Below, in pieces: positions 8,460 through 15,455 of a DNA stretch of 44,079 nucleotides. The translations under genes were made by a program, and so were the position numbers. Position 1 is the first letter of the stretch. Every line of letters starts with the position of its first letter. The notes below the pieces were generated by a model. That model was not told the origin of the DNA. It did not search any database and worked only from the letters and a program-made list of their open reading frames with translations. Origin of the DNA: Demequina sp. NBRC 110056. Lineage in GTDB: Bacteria; Actinomycetota; Actinomycetes; Actinomycetales; Demequinaceae. The stretch is from assembly GCF_002090155.1 (NCBI RefSeq), contig NZ_BBRM01000009.1, forward strand, positions 1 through 44,079, written 5' to 3'.

Positions 8460-9608
8460 CTAGCGCGGGCAGGGCGTCCTGGCAGCGTCGAGGTCGAGGT
8501 TCTTCTTCATCGAGCTGAACCCCAGCGCGGTGGTGGTGGGGCAGAAGGACGACACGGGGAGGTCGTACTCGACGTGGAGGACGGGCTTGCCCGCCTTGAT
8601 GAAGGGCGTGAGCATGCCGCACTCGTCGTACTCGGCGCACTGCTCGTTGACCGCGAAGTCGAAGTACGGTTCGAGGGCGGCGACCTGGTCAAGGTCGTTC
8701 TTGAGTCCCACGGCGAGGCCGCGCTCGTGCGCGAGTCGCGCGATCGCCCGGTTGTAGGTCGCCTGGTCCTTGGCGGTCAGGTTGAAGCCGCTGTTGTTCT
8801 GGTAGCCGTCGACGTTGTCCGGCTCGACGCCATCGAAGCCCTTCTGCGCGCACAGGTCCATGCGCGCCTCCATGATCGGCAGCAGGACGTCGAGCTGGCG
8901 CACATCCAGCCATCGCTCATCGGGCCATCCCGACAGGGTGCGCCCGAGCACGGACTCGGGGAACTGCCCGGCATCGGGGCGGTACGACTCGTACGAGCCT
9001 GCCGACAGGTAGCAGATGACGTGCTTGCCCTGGGCCTGCATCTGCTTCACCTGGTTGGCCGAGGTGTCGTAGAGGTCCACGTCGTACACCTGCACGTCGA
9101 GAGACGTGTCCAAACGTCCCGAGAGCTGCCACTGCCACGTCACGTACGCCGGAGGCTTCCAACGGCCCGGGTCCCCGCCTGAGCCGCCTGACCCCCCGGA
9201 GCCACCTGACCCGCTGGACCCGCCAGAGCCGCTGGATCCGCCAGAGCCGCTGGATCCGCCAGAGCCGCTGGATCCCCCGGAACCGCTGGATCCCCCGGAA
9301 CCGCTCGACCCGCCGGACCCGCCTGACCCGCCGGAGCCACTCGATCCACCGGACCCGCCTGAGCCCTCCTCGCCGTCACCCGTCTCCTCGTTGGCGCTGG
9401 GCGACGCTGACGGCTCAGCGGTCGGCGAGCCGGTCGCCGACGGCGAGGGCGTCGCGGATGGCGGGACGGACGCGGTCACCGAGGACACCGTGTCCGGCGA
9501 TGGCGTGGGGGAGTCCGACGGCGGTGGAGGGCTCGTCGCGCAACCGGCGTAGACCAGCGGGACCATGGCGACCATGACCCACGCTGCGGACCGCCGCAAC
9601 AGCCTCAT
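8460..9608 (-). CDS. GH114 endo-alpha-1,4-polygalactosaminidase-like lipoprotein (Ega3-like)
   Basis: 382 residues. The signal peptide ends in the lipobox VYAGC (lipidated Cys23). A Pro/Ser/Thr stretch and a Gly/Ser linker (about 82-146) hold the domain away from the membrane. The GH114 domain (about 150-382) starts with TWQWQLSG and has the two acidic motifs of the family, VYDVDLYD (174-181) and GVEPDNVD (260-267), so it should be active. GH114 enzymes cleave alpha-1,4-linked galactosamine; fungal Ega3 acts on deacetylated galactosaminogalactan. It is the last gene of the operon, 9 nt after the Sph3-like gene. It could trim or release the polymer, or protect the cell from over-accumulation. 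Confidence 0.9.
   Translation of the reverse strand: MRLLRRSAAWVMVAMVPLVYAGCATSPPPPSDSPTPSPDTVSSVTASVPPSATPSPSATGSPTAEPSASPSANEETGDGEEGSGGSGGSSGSGGSGGSGGSSGSGGSSGSGGSSGSGGSSGSGGSSGSGGSSGSGGSGGSGGSGGDPGRWKPPAYVTWQWQLSGRLDTSLDVQVYDVDLYDTSANQVKQMQAQGKHVICYLSAGSYESYRPDAGQFPESVLGRTLSGWPDERWLDVRQLDVLLPIMEARMDLCAQKGFDGVEPDNVDGYQNNSGFNLTAKDQATYNRAIARLAHERGLAVGLKNDLDQVAALEPYFDFAVNEQCAEYDECGMLTPFIKAGKPVLHVEYDLPVSSFCPTTTALGFSSMKKNLDLDAARTPCPR
9211..9318. repeat. 18-bp tandem repeat encoding the Gly/Ser linker
   Basis: About six near-perfect 18-bp units, for example CCGCTGGATCCGCCAGAG on the plus strand, each encoding a GSSGSG-type hexapeptide on the minus strand. Flanking units are more degenerate. Since the unit is a multiple of three, slippage would change linker length without breaking the frame. 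Confidence 0.85.
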
Positions 9609-9617
9609 CTGCTCATG

Positions 9618-10328
9618 CTAACGACTCATGGCCGCGGCACGCTCGTGGTGTCGGAGCTCGCCGAGCAGCCGCTGCGGGACATCGCTCCACGGATTGTCGC
9701 CGCGCCGATGCGTGAGGAAGACGCTGCCCACATGATGCTGCGTCGCAAGGTCGACTCCTTCCGAGTACATGCTGCGGGGGAGCGAGTGCACGAGGTGGCA
9801 GAACCGACTCGCGGGATACCGCTCGGCCCACGCTGGGGTCGTGAGGTTCGTGTACTGCGCCCAGGTGCCCTCGAACGTCACCGTGACGTTGGCGAGGTCG
9901 ACGTAGCCGCGATGCGGCTCGGTGCCGGCGTTGAGCACCACGAACGGCGCGCCCGCGGTTCGCGCCGCCGCCACGCACTGCGCGTAGTGATCGAGGTCGT
10001 CGAGGCCGCTGCTGACCTGGTCCATGAAGACCCCCTGCACGCCGTAGCGCTCGCGGAAGGTCCGGACCTCGGCGCCGATCTCGGCCGGCGTGCAACGCCC
10101 GTAGTCCGTGTCGACGTAGCCGACGATGCGGACGCCTGCACCGCGCAGCTCCTCGATGACGGGAGGGTACGCGGGGTCGAGCCGCTCGCCCGGGCCGTTG
10201 TGGGGGTTGACGATGACGAAGCGCAGCAGCGGAGCGATGCGGACGAGGCGGCGCCACCTCTTCTCCGCCACCGCCGGATGGAAGTAGGCGGGGACGGCCA
10301 GCGTGAGCGCCGCGCGAGCGTCGTTCAT
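9618..10328 (-). CDS. Spherulin-4/Sph3-like glycoside hydrolase (GH135/GH166 type)
   Basis: 236 residues matching the spherulation-specific family 4 fold: VPAYFHP (12-18), NPHNGPG (41-47), YVDTDYG (71-77), GVFMDQVSS (99-107) and TFEGTW (151-156). Fungal Sph3 and the hydrolase domain of bacterial PelA cut N-acetylgalactosamine-rich chains. Two oddities are visible. No signal peptide or membrane segment precedes the domain, so it should stay in the cytosol. The active-site Asp-Glu pair of Sph3 appears here as Asp103-Gln104, while Glu153 is kept. The ATG overlaps the stop of the PelG-like gene (ATGA, 10325-10328), so translation is coupled. Role in synthesis, editing or chain-length control is inference. 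Confidence 0.85.
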   Translation of the reverse strand: MNDARAALTLAVPAYFHPAVAEKRWRRLVRIAPLLRFVIVNPHNGPGERLDPAYPPVIEELRGAGVRIVGYVDTDYGRCTPAEIGAEVRTFRERYGVQGVFMDQVSSGLDDLDHYAQCVAAARTAGAPFVVLNAGTEPHRGYVDLANVTVTFEGTWAQYTNLTTPAWAERYPASRFCHLVHSLPRSMYSEGVDLATQHHVGSVFLTHRRGDNPWSDVPQRLLGELRHHERAAAMSR

Positions 10329-11833
10329 CGGTGGGCCCCCGCGCGCGTGTAGTAGTACGCCGCCGCGGGCATGAGCGTCAGCAGCAGGCCGGTGAAGACG
10401 GTGAGGTGCGTGATGACGAGCACCTCGGGCGACTCGCCGATCAGCGCGAGTCGCAGCACCGTGTCGAGGCAGACGGCCCCCAGGGTGAGGCCCAGCGCCA
10501 GCCGGTGCCGGCCGAGCGAGAGCAGCAGGGTCGCGCACAGGAAGGCCATGCCGAGCACGCTGTACGCCACGGTGCTGAGCACGAACGGCTGCTCGGACTG
10601 CTGGGGGAAGAAGGCGATGACTGCGCAGGTGAGCGCGCCGAGCACCCCCGCGTAGAGCAGCGCGGTGAAGGCGAACTCGCGTCGGGCGAGGATGCGGAAC
10701 TGCGCGACGGACGTCGTCCGCCGCAGGTCCGCCGCCGCCCGGCTGCGCAGCCGGTACACGAGCCACTCCGCGATGCCCAGACTCGCGACCAGCGGCAGCA
10801 TCATGAGCGCCACCGGACCCGCGGCGACGGTCACCTCGGGGTGGCCGATCACGTCGATCACCGCGAACGAGGCCAGGCCCGCGGTCGCCATGCCGTAGAA
10901 GACGTACGACCATCCCATGCCACGGTCGACGCGGACGAGCCCGAACCCGTCGCGGAGGTGCCGCACGGTGTCGCGCGGCCGCGTTCCGAGGCGCGTCCAT
11001 GCGGCCACGGCGGCACCCGCGACGCACAGGGCGAAGGTCGCGAGCGTGGCGGGCGCGGGCAGCAGCGACACGCCGGACAGCTCCATCACGGCCAGCGTCA
11101 CCCCGGGCGCGATCACCGCCAGCAGGCGAAGCTCGGCGTTCATCACCATGAGCACCGTGGCCGCGATGAGGTACAGCACGAGGCAGCCAGCGAGCACCGA
11201 CGCAGGCGAGACGGGGCCCGTGAGCCCGCTGACGAGCACGACGAGGCCGCCAAGGACGGCGCCTCCGACGATCGCCGTGCGGAACAGGGCGATGGCCGCG
11301 CTCGGCGAGCCGCGTCCGGTGAGCGCATGTCCGAGCACCGAGACGCCTTGTCCGAGGCCCGACGCGACGATCGTGGTGCCGATGAGCAGCGCGGCGTCGA
11401 AGCCCGCTTGCAGCATGATGAGCGCGACGGCATAGATGAGTCCGGGAAGCCCGTACAGCAGCCCGCGCAGAAGGTGGATCCGGAGCGGCTTCCTCCACGG
11501 GTCGACGGGGACCACTGCCGCGGTCGGTCGCCGAGGCACGAGGTCGTACATCGCCTCGGCAAGCTCGAACACGCTCGCCGCTCCGTACTCGGTCCGCGCC
11601 TGCCGGTCGCTGACCCCGGCCGCCTCGAGCCCCGCGGTGATCTCGAAGGGGTCGACCGCCTGGGTGCACAGGTCGTTGTGGGTGCGAGTGAGCTGCGCGA
11701 CCCGCGTGAGGCTGCGCTGCTCCGGACCGCTGTAGGTCTCCGCCTCGAGCCGCTCGTCGTCGAGCGGCTGCTGAACCGTCCAGGCGAGCCCCGAGATGAG
11801 CGCCCCGGCATCGAGCGCCGTCGGTGCGCTCAT
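10325..11833 (-). CDS. Polytopic membrane protein, PelG-like exopolysaccharide exporter candidate
   Basis: 502 residues. A cytosolic N-terminal region of about 115 residues contains GVSDRQARTEYGAASVFELA, followed by roughly twelve transmembrane segments to the C-terminus. Size and topology fit a PelG/MATE-like transporter, and its position directly after the PelF-like transferase is the same as in pel operons, where PelF and PelG are paired. I could not see a diagnostic PelG N-terminal motif, so the name is by context. The N-terminal extension looks like an added domain and might replace an accessory subunit. ATGA overlaps join it to the genes on both sides (11830-11833 and 10325-10328). Confidence 0.75.
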   Translation of the reverse strand: MSAPTALDAGALISGLAWTVQQPLDDERLEAETYSGPEQRSLTRVAQLTRTHNDLCTQAVDPFEITAGLEAAGVSDRQARTEYGAASVFELAEAMYDLVPRRPTAAVVPVDPWRKPLRIHLLRGLLYGLPGLIYAVALIMLQAGFDAALLIGTTIVASGLGQGVSVLGHALTGRGSPSAAIALFRTAIVGGAVLGGLVVLVSGLTGPVSPASVLAGCLVLYLIAATVLMVMNAELRLLAVIAPGVTLAVMELSGVSLLPAPATLATFALCVAGAAVAAWTRLGTRPRDTVRHLRDGFGLVRVDRGMGWSYVFYGMATAGLASFAVIDVIGHPEVTVAAGPVALMMLPLVASLGIAEWLVYRLRSRAAADLRRTTSVAQFRILARREFAFTALLYAGVLGALTCAVIAFFPQQSEQPFVLSTVAYSVLGMAFLCATLLLSLGRHRLALGLTLGAVCLDTVLRLALIGESPEVLVITHLTVFTGLLLTLMPAAAYYYTRAGAHR

Positions 11834-13278
11834 GACGCGGTGACCAGCTCGAGCCCTGTGTCGGCCGGCGCCAGCGACGCCGCGGTCGCGCGGCTGTACA
11901 GGCCGCGGAACGTCTCGAGCATCTGTCCGAGCTGGAAGAGGTTCAGCGCGCGTGCGCGTGCCTGCTCCGACATGTCGTGCCGGCGGGCGTCGTCCGTCAG
12001 CAGCGTCACGCAGGCCTCGGCGAACGCCTTGGGGTCCCGCGGGGGCACCAGCATGCCGGCGTCTCCGACGAGCTCGGGGATCCCGCCCACGTCGGTCGAC
12101 ACGGTCGAGCGGCCGCACATCATCGCCTCCATCACGGTGTACGGCAGGCCCTCGGAGATGCTCGACAACGCGACCACCGTCGACTGCTCGTACGCCCGCG
12201 TGACGGGGCGGATGGGCCCCTCGAAGCGCACCTGCGCCTCGATGTCGAGATCGGCGGCGAGGTCGCGCAGACGCTGCTCGTACCGAGCGTTGCCGGGGGG
12301 CGTGGGCCCGAACAGCCGGAGCACGGCGTCAGGAACCTGGGCGTGGACGAGCGCGAACGACTTGATCAGGGTCTCGAGGTCTTTGAGCGGGTCGATGCGG
12401 CCGACCCATCCCACGGTGCGGACCTCGGGCTCCGCGCCCGCGGGCTGGAAGTCGTCCGCGAGGATCCCGTTGAACGCCGTCTCGATCGCGTCGGGGTCGG
12501 CGCCGTGTCGCGTCTCCCACCGCTGGTTGTAGAGGTTGACCGGGGCGATGGCGTCCGCCGCTGCGTAGCCGGTGGCGCACAGCCTCCTGAACAGCGCCAG
12601 CACCACCGTCTTCACGGGCCAGCGGTACCGGATGTCGCGAAAGGCGAGATAGCGTTCGCGCAGGTAGACCCCGTGCTCGGACATGATGACCGGAGTGCCA
12701 TAGGTCCACTTCGCCGCAAGCGCCAAGAGCATCGGGAGCCCGTTGGACACCGTGTGGCACAGGTCGGCCCGCACGACCGGCGCCGACAGCGGGCGCAGGA
12801 AGTGCTCGATCAGCTCGGTGGCCTGGACGGCGTCGAGCATCGTCATCGGGTCGGACGGGTGGAGATCAGCCCACACCTCCGACAGCGCGGCGATGGACGA
12901 GTCCGTCTGGAGGGCCGCCGTCAGGTCACGGGACTGGGCGAAGTCGAACAGCTGGCGCAGCGCGCGAGTGAAGGCGCCCTGTTCCGCCTGGGTGCTGAGC
13001 GCGGTGTGGAGGAACGGGCGGTACAGGTCGAGGAAGGCCTCCTCCTCGACGCCCGTCGGCTCGCGCCGCGACGACGACGCGAGATCCCACAGCGCGACGA
13101 TCCTCAGGTCGCTGACGTTCGGGGCCATCTCGAAGGCCGCCTTCTCGCGGGAGCTGCCCGCAACCGCGACGACGTCGTACTCGTGCTCGTGGAGCCCGCG
13201 GATGAGCTGGTCGCACCACGTGCTGACGCCACCCGTCACGAACGGGTAGGAGCCCTCGGCCAGGAGCGCGACCTTCAT
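11830..13278 (-). CDS. pelF: PelF-like GT4 glycosyltransferase (DUF3492 N-terminus)
   Basis: 482 residues. The start MKVALLAEGSYPFVTGGVST is the PelF/DUF3492 signature, and the C-terminal half is a GT4 glycosyltransferase. EHG at 201-203, the GRIDPLKD segment (293-300) and the E-x7-E nucleotide-sugar motif E376-GLPYTVM-E384 are all present. No signal peptide or membrane span is seen, as for cytosolic PelF, which polymerises from UDP-GalNAc-type donors. The start codon overlaps the galE stop (ATGA, 13275-13278) and the stop overlaps the next start. It is probably the polymerase of the system; whether the product is GalNAc-only or mixed with another sugar is not visible. Confidence 0.9.
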   Translation of the reverse strand: MKVALLAEGSYPFVTGGVSTWCDQLIRGLHEHEYDVVAVAGSSREKAAFEMAPNVSDLRIVALWDLASSSRREPTGVEEEAFLDLYRPFLHTALSTQAEQGAFTRALRQLFDFAQSRDLTAALQTDSSIAALSEVWADLHPSDPMTMLDAVQATELIEHFLRPLSAPVVRADLCHTVSNGLPMLLALAAKWTYGTPVIMSEHGVYLRERYLAFRDIRYRWPVKTVVLALFRRLCATGYAAADAIAPVNLYNQRWETRHGADPDAIETAFNGILADDFQPAGAEPEVRTVGWVGRIDPLKDLETLIKSFALVHAQVPDAVLRLFGPTPPGNARYEQRLRDLAADLDIEAQVRFEGPIRPVTRAYEQSTVVALSSISEGLPYTVMEAMMCGRSTVSTDVGGIPELVGDAGMLVPPRDPKAFAEACVTLLTDDARRHDMSEQARARALNLFQLGQMLETFRGLYSRATAASLAPADTGLELVTAS

Positions 13279-14279
13279 GACGCGCTCGAGCCGCCGAGCG
13301 CTGGCACCGGTGACGAGTCGGGTCGGCTCGCCTGTGCGCCGCGCCAAGCGCTCTCGACCATGGCGGTCAAGCCGTGGCGCGCGCGCCAGCCCAGGATCTC
13401 CTCGGACAGGCCGGTGGCGGCGACCATGCTGGCCGGATCCCCGGCGCGGCGCGGCGCGATGACCGGCGTGGTGTCGAGCCCGGTCGTCGCGCCGATGGCG
13501 TCGAGGACCTCGAGCACGGTGTGGCCCACGCCGCACCCGACGTTGACCGTCTCGTCGACCCTCGCGTCGGTGACGCGTCGCACCGCGGCGACGTGCGCCG
13601 ACGCGAGGTCCTCGACGTGGATGTAGTCGCGCACGCAGCTCCCGTCGCGCGTGGGGTAGTCGTCGCCGAAGACCACCGGCTGGCGACCTTCGCTCAGCGC
13701 CCGGAACACCAGCGGGAACAGGTTGGTCCCGCCGACCTCCGCGAGGTCGGTGTCCCCGCACCCGACGACGTTGAAGTACCGCAGGCTCATGATGCTGAGG
13801 CCGAACGCCGCGGCGGCGTCCCTGATCATCCACTCGCACATGAGCTTGGTGCGCCCGTAGGGACTGTCGGGAAGCGTGGGGGAGTCCTCCGCCACCTGCG
13901 CGGCATCGGACGTCCCGTACACGGCGGCGCTCGACGAGAACACCAGGTTGCTCACGCCCTCGGCGACCATCGCCTCGAGCAGTGTGAGCACCCCGACGAC
14001 GTTCTCGCGGTAGTAGTGGAGCGGCTGCTCCACCGAGACCGGCACGGACTTCTTCGCGCCCAGGTGCACGACGCCGGTCACGCCGTGATTGCGCAGCGTC
14101 GCGCGCAGCAGCTCGCCGTCGAGCACCGAGCCCGTGATGAGCGGAACGTGGTTCGGAACCCGTGACTCGAGGCCGCTCGAGAGGTCGTCGAGCACGACGA
14201 CCTGCAGCCCTTCATCCACCATGGCGCGGAGCACGTGGCTCCCGATGTAGCCGGCTCCCCCTGTCAGCAGCCAGGACAT
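13275..14279 (-). CDS. galE: UDP-glucose/UDP-GlcNAc 4-epimerase
   Basis: 334 residues from ATG 14279. This start has GAGGGGG five nt upstream; an in-frame GTG at 14285 lies too close to that site. The short-chain dehydrogenase fold has TGGAGYIGSH (6-15, NAD binding), the catalytic Ser117 in SSSAAVYG, and Tyr141-x3-Lys145. At the 'gatekeeper' position, after RRAGDPA, there is a small residue (Ser284) where E. coli GalE has Tyr299; small residues there allow N-acetylated substrates. It would therefore be able to make UDP-GalNAc for the next enzyme. It is the first gene of the polysaccharide operon. Two galE-type duties (galactose metabolism and this pathway) cannot be separated from sequence. 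Confidence 0.92.
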   Translation of the reverse strand: MSWLLTGGAGYIGSHVLRAMVDEGLQVVVLDDLSSGLESRVPNHVPLITGSVLDGELLRATLRNHGVTGVVHLGAKKSVPVSVEQPLHYYRENVVGVLTLLEAMVAEGVSNLVFSSSAAVYGTSDAAQVAEDSPTLPDSPYGRTKLMCEWMIRDAAAAFGLSIMSLRYFNVVGCGDTDLAEVGGTNLFPLVFRALSEGRQPVVFGDDYPTRDGSCVRDYIHVEDLASAHVAAVRRVTDARVDETVNVGCGVGHTVLEVLDAIGATTGLDTTPVIAPRRAGDPASMVAATGLSEEILGWRARHGLTAMVESAWRGAQASRPDSSPVPALGGSSAS

Positions 14280-14702
14280 GGACACCCCCTCAGATGTCTT
14301 GCTCGGTCACCCCTCAGTGCCGATGGCGTGTGCAGGGCTCGATGTTCTCGGACGCCGCGCCATCGCGGGACCCCTGCGCGTGTGTGGTCGTGGCGCAGGA
14401 GAGCCCTGCGAGTCGAGTGGCGTGAGGGTGGCGACGAGGCGTATGCCTTCGAGTCGCGCAGCCCGACGGCCGCGTAGCGCGGCCGTCACAGCGCGTGCAG
14501 GTCTGGTGCATCGGACGTCCCCCCCGGCGACGTGGCAACCGTTCGCTCCCGCGACGCACCCCCGTCGCGTGAAGCCTTGCCCCTCTTGAGACAGAGACTA
14601 GCCGAAATCGGGCCAGAAGTCGCGGGGAATTTTGGTGGTGGCTGCGACCAATCCGAGGGGGTCTGGGGAGACCGTCGGGAGCGGCGTCCAGCGGCGTCAG
14701 CG
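14280..14702 (-). promoter_or_regulatory. 423-bp region upstream of the polysaccharide operon
   Basis: No convincing gene is present. The stretch next to galE is full of inverted repeats. CGATGGCG (14321-14328) pairs with CGCCATCG (14358-14365), GCAGGGCTC (14332-14340) pairs with GAGCCCTGC (14401-14409), and a separate perfect 10-bp hairpin spans 14465-14487. The first two interlock, so they would form a pseudoknot or two alternative folds. The A+T-richer part at 14590-14640 is the best place for a promoter; on the minus strand it contains TAGTCT, a possible -10, without a clear -35. Confidence 0.5.
14465..14487. promoter_or_regulatory. Perfect 10-bp hairpin in the operon leader
   Basis: GACGGCCGCG (14465-14474) and CGCGGCCGTC (14478-14487) separated by three bases. 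There is no T-tract on either side and no gene ends nearby, so it is more likely a leader element than a terminator. Confidence 0.5.
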
Positions 14703-14776
14703 TGGAGCGGGTGACGGGAATCGAACCCGCGTAATCAGTTTGGAAGACTGAGGCTCTACCATTGAGCTACACCCGC
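14703..14776 (-). tRNA. tRNA-Gly (anticodon TCC)
   Basis: On the minus strand the gene opens with GCGGGTG (14776 downward), closed by CACCCGC, then discriminator T and an encoded CCA (14703-14705). The anticodon arm reads CAGTC-TTCCAAA-GACTG-like with TCC at the anticodon position, and the T-arm GGGTTCGATTCCC is intact. Confidence 0.95.
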
Positions 14777-14856
14777 ACTGCCGCATGCGCGGCGCGTACT
14801 AGAGTAGCGGAGCCCGGCCACGCCGGGGGACAGCGCCTCTCCGATGCGAGGGGCGA

Positions 14857-14930
14857 CGGGGTGTAGCGCAGCTTGGTAGCGCATCTGCTTTGGGAGCAGA
14901 GGGTCGCAGGTTCAAATCCTGTCACCCCGA
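14857..14930 (+). tRNA. tRNA-Pro (anticodon TGG)
   Basis: The acceptor stem CGGGGTG (14857-14863) pairs with CACCCCG (14923-14929), discriminator A at 14930. The anticodon loop CTTTGGGA carries TGG, and the T-arm contains GGTTCAAATCC. The CCA end is not encoded (CGA follows), unlike the neighbouring tRNA-Gly. Confidence 0.95.
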
Positions 14931-14946
14931 CGAACGCCGCGGACGA

Positions 14947-15378
14947 TCAGCTCGCGGCGTCGACGGACTCGGCGAGCGCGTGGTCGACGACGAGTCCCAT
15001 CACCTCGGGCAGTCCCGCAGCGATCTTGCGACCCGCGACGAGCCAGTACAGCCAGCCGAGCGGCCCGGTCGCGCGGACCCCGTGCCGCACGCGCAGCCCC
15101 TCGGGTGACGGTGCCATGTGGTGCGGGAAGCGCAGCGCGCCCAGCGGCAGCACGATCTCGAAGTCCATCGCCTCGCACTCCTTGAGCTCAAGGAAACGGA
15201 TGGTCTGCTTGCCGCCGGACACCAGCGTGCCGCGTGCTCCCACCGTGGGCGGCGTCGGGAACTCGCACGCGTCCACGCCCGGGTCGTCTGTGACCCAGTC
15301 CGCGGGTGTGGTCCATCGCTTCCACACCGCCTCGGGCGCGGCGGTCGTGAGGACGGTGTGGGAGCGGTGCAGTGCCAT
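14947..15378 (-). CDS. SRPBCC-family protein
   Basis: 143 residues. The start MALHRSHTVLTTAAPEAVWK is the SRPBCC strand-helix opening, followed by a beta-rich middle and the long C-terminal helix (PEVMGLVVDHALAESVDAA). AGGAG lies five nt before the ATG. It ends only 16 nt from tRNA-Pro on the opposite strand. Ligand unknown. It lies 77 nt downstream of the amine oxidase gene on the same strand, so it may be the last gene of the transporter-oxidase unit. Confidence 0.8.
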   Translation of the reverse strand: MALHRSHTVLTTAAPEAVWKRWTTPADWVTDDPGVDACEFPTPPTVGARGTLVSGGKQTIRFLELKECEAMDFEIVLPLGALRFPHHMAPSPEGLRVRHGVRATGPLGWLYWLVAGRKIAAGLPEVMGLVVDHALAESVDAAS

Positions 15379-15455
15379 GGGGTCTCCTGGGTCGGTTCGT
15401 GGGGGTGGTGTGTGGCGCCGATGCGGGTCTGGGGAGGGCCGATGCACGGGCTGGG

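Noticed and set aside
9180..9370. Regulatory or CRISPR-like repeats
   Set aside because: The 18-bp units are in frame inside the GH114 lipoprotein gene and encode a Gly/Ser linker.
14465..14487. Intrinsic terminator
   Set aside because: Perfect hairpin, but no gene ends just before it on either strand and no T-tract.
14280..14500. A c-di-GMP (GEMM) riboswitch in the leader of the polysaccharide operon
   Set aside because: A stretch reading ACGCGCAGGG on the minus strand resembles part of the consensus, but the GCAAA core and the tetraloop-receptor pairing are absent.
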